Source: a virus
Length of the DNA stretch: 23,719 bases
IMG/VR virus record: IMGVR_UViG_3300048836_000651
Location: 1 to 23,719 of that record
Reading direction: 5' to 3' (one strand)
The position numbers and the translations under genes are program-made. Shown here piece by piece: positions 6,877 to 14,275 of the stretch (position 1 is the stretch's first letter; each line of letters starts with the position of its first letter). Below the pieces are notes generated by a model. It was not told the DNA's origin and ran no database searches. It saw only the letters and a list, made by a program, of their open reading frames with translations.

Positions 6877-7919
6877 TAGTCCTCACTCCTTTTCAGTTTT
6901 TCAGATAAGGTCAGGAGAGGCTTGCCAAATGTAACGGAAAGGCTCATGCCGTCCCGGTCGTAGTTTTCCTCCACAGTGGTAATCCGCGCAGTCATAGAAA
7001 TTCCCCAGCGCTTTGACACCGCCTGAATCATATTCCCCAAATCAAAATCAACCTTGTATGTCAAATTACCGTATTGATTGATGGTAACATCAAATGCCTG
7101 AATCATAGCTTGCTCCGCAAGTCTGGTATTGCCGCGAAACAAAAGCGCCACCTCGTAATCGTCCGGGAAGTCCTCCATACGGAGGTCTTTTGCATCCACG
7201 AAGATCTCATAGCGGTCAAGTCCGACACCGCCGCCGGTGGTGACAAAGGTGCGTTCCACACCCTCGCCTTCGCCGCCTACGAGGGCGATATTGGCAAAAC
7301 TCAAAAGGCTCTCGGTAAAAATCTGTCCCATGATATTTTCGTATTCTTTGGAAAAGATCGCTTGCGATGCCGAACCGGCATACAACTGAACGGTAAACAG
7401 CTTTGCGACAGGATCAAAGGCTGTTTTTATACCGACATCGGCGGCATCACATAGGTTGGTGATGGTGTCCATCAGATTTCGGAAGGAAACCTGTGTGCTG
7501 ACAGGAACACCCATGCTTTCCGGCGTATAGGCAACTCCGCTTATGGCTCTGTCGGTGTTCACAGGAGAAATCAAATGATTGTTCAAAAGCTGTGACACTG
7601 CCGCCGATAAATCGCCGGTGAGGATTTCCGTTCCCCAGACGATTCGCCTGGATAACAGGGATGTTGCAAACCGCCCGATGACGGTAATATATTCCTGTTC
7701 TTGCAAGGTCATTTCCAGATATTCGATGATCCCTGCTTCCGCATCGTCGTTCTTCCACAGGATGTTGCCGATTTTCAAAAGTGCGATGTTTTCGTCCGAA
7801 GCGATGGCTTTGAGTTCAAAACTGCCGCACTTGGTGTATTGCCGCGTCCAGCGCAGATACTCATAAGATTCCACCAGCCCTGCAAGTTCCCGGTTATTAT
7901 TAAAAAGATACAGTTCCAT
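6876..7919 (-). CDS. Siphovirus Gp37-like tail protein
   Basis: The 347-residue protein resembles the ReqiPepy6 Gp37-like family of siphovirus tail proteins. It opens with MELYLFNNNRELAGLVESYE and the early segment RWTRQYTKCGSFEL, characteristic of this family. It occupies the position just after Dit, where the tail-associated (Tal) hub protein normally lies. No peptidase or lysozyme domain is visible, so it probably acts as the structural hub at the tail tip rather than as a wall-degrading enzyme. The ATG follows a GGGGTGTAAGGT ribosome site 3 bases after the Dit stop. Its own stop overlaps the next start, so the tail-tip genes are tightly coupled. Confidence 0.8.
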   Translation of the reverse strand: MELYLFNNNRELAGLVESYEYLRWTRQYTKCGSFELKAIASDENIALLKIGNILWKNDDAEAGIIEYLEMTLQEQEYITVIGRFATSLLSRRIVWGTEILTGDLSAAVSQLLNNHLISPVNTDRAISGVAYTPESMGVPVSTQVSFRNLMDTITNLCDAADVGIKTAFDPVAKLFTVQLYAGSASQAIFSKEYENIMGQIFTESLLSFANIALVGGEGEGVERTFVTTGGGVGLDRYEIFVDAKDLRMEDFPDDYEVALLFRGNTRLAEQAMIQAFDVTINQYGNLTYKVDFDLGNMIQAVSKRWGISMTARITTVEENYDRDGMSLSVTFGKPLLTLSEKLKRSED

Positions 7920-7922
7920 ACC

Positions 7923-8774
7923 TTACACCCCCAAAAACTGCAGGCGGTAATGGATGATGACTTCCAGCAAATCCATTTGTTCCTCCGCATCATAGCGAAG
8001 CACATTTTTGCCCACTGACAGCTGTAAAAAAGTTGATCCGACGTCGATCAGGTTGAAAGCGTTGGTTTCTGTCGTGCCAAGGACGCTGGTCACTCTTTTT
8101 CCCGCGAAATGGGTATACACTAAAATTTCCTGCCCGGCAGACATTGCAGTGTTGATGCGGATAAACTCACCTGTGTCCACATTCATCAGTTCAGGATTGA
8201 TCACCGAACCCAATGCCCTGAAGGTAATCACACAACCGCAAGGAACATCACCATCATTTTCTATGGTTATGATTTGGCTGGGCTGGCGGATACCGAGTTC
8301 AATGCCCGGTTCTGTAATTTCCAGAGGAAACGAGAAGTTATCCTCCCATGAAGCCAGTTCTGTACGGGTGGCATCCAGAGGTTCAAAAAACGGAGAAGGA
8401 CACAATAAGCTGATGAAAAAGGATGGTGCTCTGGTGATACTTCCCGCAGAGAACGCCGCCTCTTCCACAATGCAGGAAATCTGCCGGTTACGGTAAATCA
8501 GCGTTCCGCGCAGCTTGGGCGTGAAAATACGCAGAAGCTGGCGGCGGTAAGCAAAGGCGCTGTCGATGCTGGCGGCGAGGATTGTTCCCTCAATGGTGAT
8601 GTTCCGCATATCCAGTGTGGAGGAGATATAGAAGGCTCCGTCCTGTTCGGGCGCTTGAAAAGTATTGATCGTCTGACGTATGCGCCCTACACCGTCCAGC
8701 TTTGTTATAAACAGAGGTTTCACTTGACGGAGCGTGACGGTTGAGCCGTTTTGATTGGTATATATCAGTTCCAT
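7923..8774 (-). CDS. Distal tail protein (Dit-like)
   Basis: The 283-residue protein fits the siphovirus distal tail protein family (Siphovirus_tail component). This protein forms a ring that joins the tail tube to the tip. Features include the N-terminal segment with QTINTFQAPEQDGAFY, followed by RNITIEGTI and then RRQLLRIFTPK, and a C-terminal galectin-like half with conserved FxNxG-like strand patterns. It lies directly between tape measure and Gp37-like genes, the usual place of Dit. The ATG is preceded by GGGGTGTAGCTT, and only 3 bases separate it from the tape-measure stop. Confidence 0.85.
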   Translation of the reverse strand: MELIYTNQNGSTVTLRQVKPLFITKLDGVGRIRQTINTFQAPEQDGAFYISSTLDMRNITIEGTILAASIDSAFAYRRQLLRIFTPKLRGTLIYRNRQISCIVEEAAFSAGSITRAPSFFISLLCPSPFFEPLDATRTELASWEDNFSFPLEITEPGIELGIRQPSQIITIENDGDVPCGCVITFRALGSVINPELMNVDTGEFIRINTAMSAGQEILVYTHFAGKRVTSVLGTTETNAFNLIDVGSTFLQLSVGKNVLRYDAEEQMDLLEVIIHYRLQFLGV

Positions 8775-8777
8775 AAG

Positions 8778-11201
8778 CTACACCCCCAATGCCAGTTTTC
8801 TGGAGAGATTGCGGAATTCCCGCGCGGCTTCCTTTTCCGAGAGCGCTTTCGGCGAGGTGATGGAGATGCTCTGATGAATGACCGCCCCTGCCGGGTAAAC
8901 GCCTGTGCCGTTCACCCCCACGGTCATGCCGCCGAGGTTCGTGGGAATCGCGCTTTGCATATCTCGGCTGACTTGCTCCATTGCCTGTTCAAAGCCCACA
9001 CCGATGCCTTCGCCCATGTTCTGCCCGATCCCGGCGAAGAGTTCGGAGGGCGAATGAATGCCGAAAAAGTTCTTGATTTTGTCGACCACGCCGCCGAAAA
9101 AGCCGGAGATTTTGCTCCACAGCCATGCACCCGCATCGGAAATACCCTGCCACAAGCCCTTGATGAGGTTGCCGCCGACTTTTGCCATTTCACCGATTGA
9201 GCTGGTGAAGCCTTTGACCAGAGCCGTGATAATCTGCGGTACTGCTTTCACAACCTCCACGATAATCGTCGGCAGATTTTCAATCAGTGACACAAGCAGT
9301 TGTACACCGGCAAGGATAATCTTATCGATGTTCCCAATGATAGCGCTGACCAGCGAGGTCACGATTTTCGGGATCGCAGTTACAACAGTTGAAATAATCT
9401 GCGGGAGCGCTTGAATCAGCGATACCAGCAGCTTCACGCCGGATTCAATAAGCAGTGGGATTGCCCCGATGACGGCGTTGATAATGTTGTCGATGATTTT
9501 GGGAATCGCCTTGACCACGGTTTCGATGATGATAGGCAGCGCGGTGATCAGCGAGGTCAGAAGCCGGATGCCCGCCTCGATAATCTGCGGAATTGAGCCG
9601 ATGAGGAAATCTACCAGCGCGGCTATGACTTCCGGCAAAGCCTCAATCAAAACGGGAATGGCGTTCAGGATACCGTCCGCCAGCCCTATGACCAGCTGAA
9701 GAGCCGCGTCCAGTATGAGGGGCAGATTTTCCAGCAAGCCCTGCACAATTTGCATGACCGCCGACACTGCCGCCGGGATCAGCTGGGGCAATCCCGATCC
9801 GATGCCATTTACGAGCGCTGTCACCAGTTGTACCGCCGCATTGATTAGCAGCGGGAGATTGTCAATCAGCGCCCCGACGATTGTCATAACCGCATCCACG
9901 GCGGCGGGGATGAGTCTCGGCAGAAGGTTCAGGATAGTCTGCAGCACCTGTGTAAAAAGTTGCGTTACGACTTCAAGGAGCATGGGTAAAAGGTCGCCCA
10001 CCGCTTGCAGAATCGCACCCGTGGCTGTTGGCAGTGCCGCAACAATATTTTCAAGCACCGGCACGATGTTTTTAACCACCGACTGAAAAGCGTCCACAAG
10101 GTTCTGCGTTAGGTTGGTCATGTCGGCGTCGGCATTGCCGAGTCCTGCCGTGAATGAACCGAGGGCTGCTTGTAACAAACCCAATGAACCTGTGATGGTT
10201 TCGGTGGATTCCCGCGCGAAGTTGCCCGCATATTGCTCTGTGTTCTCAAAAAACATCTGCATGGCGACTTCGGCTTTTTCGGCGTTGGAAGCCGATGCCC
10301 AAGTGAAATCCAGCCCTTTGGAAAGGGCGTAGGCTTCGACGGTTGTGGCATTCATGGCAACCCCAAGGTTATCCATCATCGTAAAATTGCCCTTTGCCGC
10401 GCCCGCTACCGAGTCCAAAGCCATCTGCATATCGATGCCCATGACGGAAGCCATATCCGCTGCCCGCTGCATCGCTTTTTCTGTCAGTTCAAGCGACTTG
10501 CGCTGTTCGATACTTGAACCCTGAAACAAAGCGCCCATTTTGTTCGCGGTTGCGAGATATTGGCTTTGTGACACGCCAAGGTTTTTATAGGCTTCTTCCC
10601 CGGTTTTCTGGATGGAGGCGGCATAATTGCCGAACACAGCTTCCGAACCGCCCAAATTCTGCTCTAACTCACCGAATTGCTGAACCACTTCTTTGCCGAG
10701 TTTAATCGCCGCAGCACCTGCCGCGACAGCAACCGCACCCATCGCCACGCCGATTCCCTTCAGAACGCCGCCCAGCTTCTCAAATTTTGAGCCGGATTTT
10801 TCGGCTTCATCGCCCGTTTCCGTAAGCTTTTCACCGAGATCGTCCGCATCATCGGTAGATTCCTCAAGTTCGCGCTCCATGTCGTTCAGTTCCGCTTGCG
10901 CCCTGTTCAGCTGAATTTGCCAGTTCTGGGTACGGCGGTCATTCTCACCGAAACTCTCGGAGACGTTTTTAAGGGCGGCTTCAAGAGCCGTGATTTTCTC
11001 TTTTTGTGCATCAATCTCTTTATTGAGGACAGCGTTGCGGGAAGTAAGGGCGGCAGCGCTTTTGTCGTTTTTATCAAACTGGCTGGTGACCAGCGCCATT
11101 TCAGAGCCAAGGACTTTGAAGGACTGGTTGATATCGGCGAGGGCTTTCTTGAAATCACGTTCACCCTCGATGCCGATTCGTAAGCCAAAATCATCTGCCA
11201 T
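8778..11201 (-). CDS. Tail tape measure protein
   Basis: The 807-residue tape measure sets tail length and is probably released at infection. Residues about 36-140 are charged and helical, fitting a coiled coil. A Gly/Ala-rich hydrophobic segment follows at about 143-166. Residues about 170-380 hold the conserved tape-measure core. Residues about 429-667 are hydrophobic tandem repeats of 44 residues: two of the RLIPAAV/QLIPAAV type (429-472, 473-516), a short linker, and three of the SIPQ/AIPL/NIDK type (536-579, 580-623, 624-667). The C-terminus carries GIHSPSELFAGIGQNMGEGIGVGF, a common tape-measure motif. A GAGGAGGTG ribosome site precedes the ATG. By the usual rule of about 0.15 nm per residue, the tail would be near 120 nm. 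Confidence 0.93.
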   Translation of the reverse strand: MADDFGLRIGIEGERDFKKALADINQSFKVLGSEMALVTSQFDKNDKSAAALTSRNAVLNKEIDAQKEKITALEAALKNVSESFGENDRRTQNWQIQLNRAQAELNDMERELEESTDDADDLGEKLTETGDEAEKSGSKFEKLGGVLKGIGVAMGAVAVAAGAAAIKLGKEVVQQFGELEQNLGGSEAVFGNYAASIQKTGEEAYKNLGVSQSQYLATANKMGALFQGSSIEQRKSLELTEKAMQRAADMASVMGIDMQMALDSVAGAAKGNFTMMDNLGVAMNATTVEAYALSKGLDFTWASASNAEKAEVAMQMFFENTEQYAGNFARESTETITGSLGLLQAALGSFTAGLGNADADMTNLTQNLVDAFQSVVKNIVPVLENIVAALPTATGAILQAVGDLLPMLLEVVTQLFTQVLQTILNLLPRLIPAAVDAVMTIVGALIDNLPLLINAAVQLVTALVNGIGSGLPQLIPAAVSAVMQIVQGLLENLPLILDAALQLVIGLADGILNAIPVLIEALPEVIAALVDFLIGSIPQIIEAGIRLLTSLITALPIIIETVVKAIPKIIDNIINAVIGAIPLLIESGVKLLVSLIQALPQIISTVVTAIPKIVTSLVSAIIGNIDKIILAGVQLLVSLIENLPTIIVEVVKAVPQIITALVKGFTSSIGEMAKVGGNLIKGLWQGISDAGAWLWSKISGFFGGVVDKIKNFFGIHSPSELFAGIGQNMGEGIGVGFEQAMEQVSRDMQSAIPTNLGGMTVGVNGTGVYPAGAVIHQSISITSPKALSEKEAAREFRNLSRKLALGV
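9201..9917 (-). repeat. 44-residue tandem repeats within the tape measure
   Basis: The encoded protein repeats with a 44-residue (132-base) period. Residues 429-472 and 473-516 share (R/Q)LIPAAV-x-AVM and end in LP/IP. Residues 536-579, 580-623 and 624-667 share a hydrophobic start, AG(I/V)-x-LL, SLI-x-x-LP and KA(I/V)P or TAIP. The two sub-families are separated by a 19-residue partial unit. Such repeats are an easy route to change tail length by whole units. Confidence 0.8.
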
Positions 11202-11218
11202 GTGCGGTCACCTCCTCG

Positions 11219-11404
11219 CTAAATTGGAATAATATCATCAATCGTTTGCTCCCGATAAGGCTTCTCAATCCCCAGAAACTGCTTGTGACAAGCCCATAAG
11301 TCCATAAATAAACCAAACGGCATCGTCCAGAATTCATCGGCAGAGAGCCGCATCTGCACAGTGCCGTAGTAGTACAGGCGCGTGAAAACCTCAGAGGTGG
11401 TCAC
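11219..11404 (-). CDS. Tail assembly chaperone, frameshift extension (T part)
   Basis: This 61-residue frame directly precedes the tape measure and begins at a GTG that overlaps the upstream stop (GTGA). No good ribosome site lies before the GTG, and the start codon is inside the 5' arm of a strong hairpin. The frame is in the -1 register relative to the preceding chaperone gene and stays open back through a slippery heptamer. It is therefore best read as the C-terminal extension of that gene rather than a free protein, as in the gpG/gpGT pair of lambda. The predicted fusion is 190 residues. The segment WTMPFGLFMDLWACHKQFLG fits the short T domain found at this place in Gram-positive phages. 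Confidence 0.75.
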   Translation of the reverse strand: MTTSEVFTRLYYYGTVQMRLSADEFWTMPFGLFMDLWACHKQFLGIEKPYREQTIDDIIPI

Positions 11405-11422
11405 GCGCCCTGCGTGTTTTTT
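11377..11422 (-). promoter_or_regulatory. Programmed -1 ribosomal frameshift signal
   Basis: On the minus strand the heptamer A AAA AAC (11416-11422) is in phase for tandem -1 slippage. After 6 spacer bases a perfect 9-pair stem begins: GGCGCGTGA (11401-11409) pairs with TCACGCGCC (11377-11385) around a 15-base loop. Slippage leads from AAC into CAC GCA GGG CGC GTG and joins the downstream chaperone frame. Heptamer, spacing and stem all match known -1 sites. No expression data are available here. Confidence 0.85.
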
Positions 11423-11790
11423 GAGGTTTCATCGCCCTCGCTTACCACATTCCGTGCCGTTCCCTTGAACATGGCTTCGGTGATAGCGTTTTTGTAGGAT
11501 GCCAATTCCAGCGGGGAGGTCAGCAGTTCCACTTCCTCCTCGGTGAGCAGTTCCTTCGGCGCATCTTTATGCTTGAGGTTGTAAATCAGGATGGACTGAT
11601 TCGCCATCAGCGTAAGCAGCCAGACGATTTCGTCCAGTGCCATTTCAAAATTTTCCGCTTTCATCAGCCGTTCACCGAGGTTTTCCAGCCCGCCGTAGCG
11701 GCTGGCGATGGCTTTGGTCGCTTTGGTGGTGAGGATCAGTTCATACTGCTCACCGCCAATATTAATAAATGCACTGCGTTCGTTTTCCAT
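11401..11790 (-). CDS. Tail assembly chaperone (G part)
   Basis: The 129-residue protein lies between the major tail protein and the tape measure, the standard place of the tail assembly chaperone that coats the tape measure during tail growth. It starts MENERSAFINIGGEQYEL and includes a central helical region (ASRYGGLENLGERL) typical of the family. The ATG follows GGAGGAGGGCTGATT and is 2 bases after the major tail protein stop. Near its 3' end the codons TCA AAA AAC hold a slippery A AAA AAC heptamer in the right phase for a -1 shift after Asn125, giving two products: this one and a longer fusion into the next frame. Confidence 0.85.
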   Translation of the reverse strand: MENERSAFINIGGEQYELILTTKATKAIASRYGGLENLGERLMKAENFEMALDEIVWLLTLMANQSILIYNLKHKDAPKELLTEEEVELLTSPLELASYKNAITEAMFKGTARNVVSEGDETSKNTQGA

Positions 11791-11792
11791 AA

Positions 11793-12401
11793 TCAGCCCT
11801 CCTCCGGCGGTTCAGGTGTGCTGTTAAAAACCGGCTCATATACCTCGCTGTACCAGCCTGAAATAATTTCAACAGACACCCCGGCATCGCCTTCCGTCAC
11901 TTCCGCTTTCCACGGATGCTTTCCCGTACCGTCCGGCTTATTTCGGCGCATGACCGTACCCTCGATGGTCGGGGTCTGGAAGGTGATGGAATCACCTTTG
12001 GTCTGTAGGTTGGTCGCCGGGATACCGAATTTTATCCGATACAGCCAGAAATAACGGTATCTGTTGTCAGGCTTAAGGGCGCGGAAGCCCACGGCAACAA
12101 GAGCGCCGTCGTTTTCGCTTGCTGAAACCAGAACACCGTTGTCGTCGATGATTGCCCCGGTCAAGTCCTGCGCGGCGGCAGTGCCGATATCATCGATCCC
12201 CAGCGAGAGTGTGCCGGATTTGAAATCCTTAATCACATATGCGGTCGCGTCATCCGCATACAGCGTAGCCTCGGCAAGTTCAATGGACAAATCCGCTTTA
12301 ATGGCTTTTGCCAATGAAGTCGGAACGCCATAGGTTTCCTCGCCGTTAGCATCCTCAGTGATTTTTGCATAGTAAAGTTTATCCATGCCAATGGTCGCCA
12401 T
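11793..12401 (-). CDS. Major tail protein (phi13 family)
   Basis: The 202-residue protein forms the tail tube. It opens MATIGMDKLYYAKITEDANG and contains KAIKADLSIELAEATLYADD and SGTLSLGIDDI, the hallmark pattern of the phi13-type major tail protein family. A TTG lies 6 bases upstream in frame, but the GGAGG ribosome site is only one base from that TTG and 7 bases from the ATG at 12401, so the ATG is chosen. The ATG begins 2 bases after the stop of the preceding gene. Being the most abundant tail protein, it has a strong site, as expected. Confidence 0.92.
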   Translation of the reverse strand: MATIGMDKLYYAKITEDANGEETYGVPTSLAKAIKADLSIELAEATLYADDATAYVIKDFKSGTLSLGIDDIGTAAAQDLTGAIIDDNGVLVSASENDGALVAVGFRALKPDNRYRYFWLYRIKFGIPATNLQTKGDSITFQTPTIEGTVMRRNKPDGTGKHPWKAEVTEGDAGVSVEIISGWYSEVYEPVFNSTPEPPEEG

Positions 12402-12403
12402 TT

Positions 12404-12745
12404 TCAATCCTCCAATCGATATAATTTTGCCGTGTCCACGGCGTAATGGTGGTAGCCGGTATCGTCCTCATGGGCGATGTATTGCCGCCCCGTGATGGTG
12501 AAGCCTTTGTTCAGCAGGGCGTTCACCACTTTATTTTTCATACTCAGATAATTGCCCTTTGAATAAAGGGACAGCCGCACCTCCTGCGTTTCATATTCCG
12601 GCTGGTTGTCGCCGAACAGCGGAAAATTATCCGTCAGAGGCGTAATAACCGCATATTCGTCCGGCGCTGTATCTGAAAACACCCCGGTTTCTACTCGGAT
12701 CGGAATAGCGTCCAGCAGGGTGTTCAATTCCTGCAAAATATTCAT
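12404..12745 (-). CDS. Tail terminator / tail completion protein candidate
   Basis: The 113-residue protein begins MNILQELNTLLDAIPIRVETG and has the mid-protein segment QEVRLSLYSKGNY, consistent with tail terminator or tail-completion proteins that cap the tail tube. It lies between the gp10-like gene and the major tail protein, which is the usual place for the terminator. Its ATG overlaps the upstream stop as ATGA, behind GAGGAGG. The role rests mainly on position and a general pattern match; a minor capsid label is also possible. Confidence 0.7.
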   Translation of the reverse strand: MNILQELNTLLDAIPIRVETGVFSDTAPDEYAVITPLTDNFPLFGDNQPEYETQEVRLSLYSKGNYLSMKNKVVNALLNKGFTITGRQYIAHEDDTGYHHYAVDTAKLYRLED

Positions 12746-13173
12746 AGATTTTCGATTTCCTCCTCCAGCTTTGCCTTCATCGCCTCAATTGCGGGCTTCC
12801 GGCTGGCGGTTTTGGCGGGCTTCAGAAAAGGCTTCGGCGGCTGACCGTGCTTGCCGTATTCCAGAATGTTGGCGATTTTGGCGTTGGAACCCCCGTCAGA
12901 GCGCGGCTCGGAAAAGCCGACCTTGACATTGAAGTTGCCATTCTTATCCATTTTGGCGGGAGAAAGACCGAGTGACTGCTCCAGTTCACCAGTGGAACGG
13001 GAGGGGTACTGCGTATTCCTGCCAACCACAGCGCTGAGATTATCACGCACCGCATCCAGCGCCACTTCACCTCCTGCCTCCAGTACACGGGGCAGGATTT
13101 CATCGGTTTTATCAGCCAGCCGGGAAACCTTCATCAAAAAGTCCTCCGGCATCTTAAATTCCGCTTTTGCCAT
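12742..13173 (-). CDS. HK97 gp10-like head-tail protein
   Basis: The 143-residue protein matches the HK97 gp10-like family. Signature parts are the helical N-terminus, the central NTQYPSRSTGELEQSLG segment, and a C-terminal NILEYGKHGQPPKPFLKPA, where a glycine-proline-rich PxPFLxPA motif is typical. These proteins take part in head-tail joining or tail completion. A GTG lies three codons upstream, but the GAGG ribosome site overlaps it, and the ATG at 13173 has proper spacing of 8 bases. It precedes the tail terminator candidate with a 4-base overlap. Confidence 0.85.
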   Translation of the reverse strand: MAKAEFKMPEDFLMKVSRLADKTDEILPRVLEAGGEVALDAVRDNLSAVVGRNTQYPSRSTGELEQSLGLSPAKMDKNGNFNVKVGFSEPRSDGGSNAKIANILEYGKHGQPPKPFLKPAKTASRKPAIEAMKAKLEEEIENL

Positions 13174-13183
13174 ATTGTTCACC

Positions 13184-13519
13184 TCAATTCCCGGACGGCT
13201 CTAATTTCTCAGCCAGCACCTCAAGATACATCCCGCGCCCACGCACATTTTCCACACTGGTAATCCGAAAGCGCTCCTCACCGCACCCGATCCGCAGGGC
13301 GGCGGTGACATCGACGCCGGGAATCATCCGGAAACGAAAGAGGCTGGTTGCCGCAGACCACACGGCACGGTTTGCCCATCGTTCGTTGCCGTGGCGCTCC
13401 TCACGATAGGCGCGGATATTTGCCAGCACAGTTTCCGTGGAAACAGCAAAACCCTCCGCATCCTTGCCCTGTGTAACCTGAATGATTTGGATGGGTGTGT
13501 TCATTTTTCCGAAACTCAC
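13184..13519 (-). CDS. Phage head closure (head-tail joining) protein
   Basis: From a GTG at 13519 the protein has 111 residues and begins SFGKMNTPIQIIQVTQGKDAEG after the start; the pattern DAEGF...ANIRAYREERHGNERWANRAV is typical of phage head-tail joining proteins (SPP1 gp16-like). It probably closes the head exit channel. A longer open frame reaches 13594 but overlaps the upstream gene. The GTG at 13519 follows a GAGG ribosome site at 8 bases, so it is preferred; the ATG five codons later is a second option. It stands between the connector and the gp10-like genes. Confidence 0.8.
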   Translation of the reverse strand: MSFGKMNTPIQIIQVTQGKDAEGFAVSTETVLANIRAYREERHGNERWANRAVWSAATSLFRFRMIPGVDVTAALRIGCGEERFRITSVENVRGRGMYLEVLAEKLEPSGN

Positions 13520-13542
13520 AATTGAAACCTCGCTTTCAATTT

Positions 13543-13881
13543 TCACACCTTCCAGTCCCGGTCGAGCCGCAAGAGCATATTCACCGTGTTCCATACTTGC
13601 TGCCCCGCTTGAACGCTGTCGGCAAAGAAGCCGCCGGTCGAACCGTCGCGGGATTCGTAAAAGTGGGAAGCCAGCATGATGACCGCCTGTTCCGTGGTGG
13701 GTGGGAAGCGTGACGCTTCACCCATTTCGCCTTCGGCGTTGCTTTCAGAGTAATATCCTGCGGGCAGGTGTTGGAAACTCTCGGCATAGGCGGTAGCCGC
13801 CGCCAGAAAGCGTTCCAGCAGCGCGTCATCCTCATTATGGGTGAGAATCAGGTTCTCTTTGACTTTTTCAAGCAGAGTCAT
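13543..13881 (-). CDS. Head-tail connector protein (gp6-like DNA packaging)
   Basis: The 112-residue protein begins MTLLEKVKENLILTHNEDD, the common start of the gp6-like head-tail connector family, which is largely alpha-helical and forms a ring below the portal. It continues with ERFLAAATAYAESF and ends in NTVNMLLRLDRDWKV. It lies directly after the head fibre and capsid genes, in the usual place. The start is preceded by GGAAGGATGG. Family assignment is strong; detailed role follows from the family. Confidence 0.85.
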   Translation of the reverse strand: MTLLEKVKENLILTHNEDDALLERFLAAATAYAESFQHLPAGYYSESNAEGEMGEASRFPPTTEQAVIMLASHFYESRDGSTGGFFADSVQAGQQVWNTVNMLLRLDRDWKV

Positions 13882-13899
13882 ACCGCCGCCATCCTTCCG

Positions 13900-14265
13900 T
13901 TAATCTTCCGGCTCTGCCGCCATCAGTCCCGCCGCACGGAGTTTGGCAAGCAGTGCGTTGAAATCGGCAAGCAGCGTGGGTAAGTCCTCGGCAGTACTGT
14001 CCGCCATATATTCCGCGACAGGGATTTCCGCTATGATGGGATATGTTGGCACATAAAGATTGCCGTCTGCGCCGATTTTAGCAGGAACAGTGTCTGTTTC
14101 TTCCTTTTCCACGGCTTTTATACCGCCAAAATCGGTTTCAGTGGCTGCAAGCAAGGGATTAGCCGCAAGACCTGTCACAGTCGCGCCCGCCTTGATTTCC
14201 AAAGTACCGCCAATGACGGTTTTTTCGCCGCCCTGTTCGGTGTAATTTTTAGTGTTGTAACTCAT
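13900..14265 (-). CDS. Head fibre protein
   Basis: The 121-residue protein opens MSYNTKNYTEQGGEKTVIGG and continues with LEIKAGATVTG, matching the phage head fibre family (Phage_fiber_2), where a short beta-rich N-terminus is followed by a helical C-terminus. The C-terminal part, with PTLLADFNALLAKLRAAGLM, fits that helix. It lies immediately after the major capsid gene, as usual in Clostridia phages. An AGGAGGTG ribosome site lies before the ATG. It probably decorates the capsid surface. Confidence 0.8.
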   Translation of the reverse strand: MSYNTKNYTEQGGEKTVIGGTLEIKAGATVTGLAANPLLAATETDFGGIKAVEKEETDTVPAKIGADGNLYVPTYPIIAEIPVAEYMADSTAEDLPTLLADFNALLAKLRAAGLMAAEPED

Positions 14266-14275
14266 ACCGCACCTC

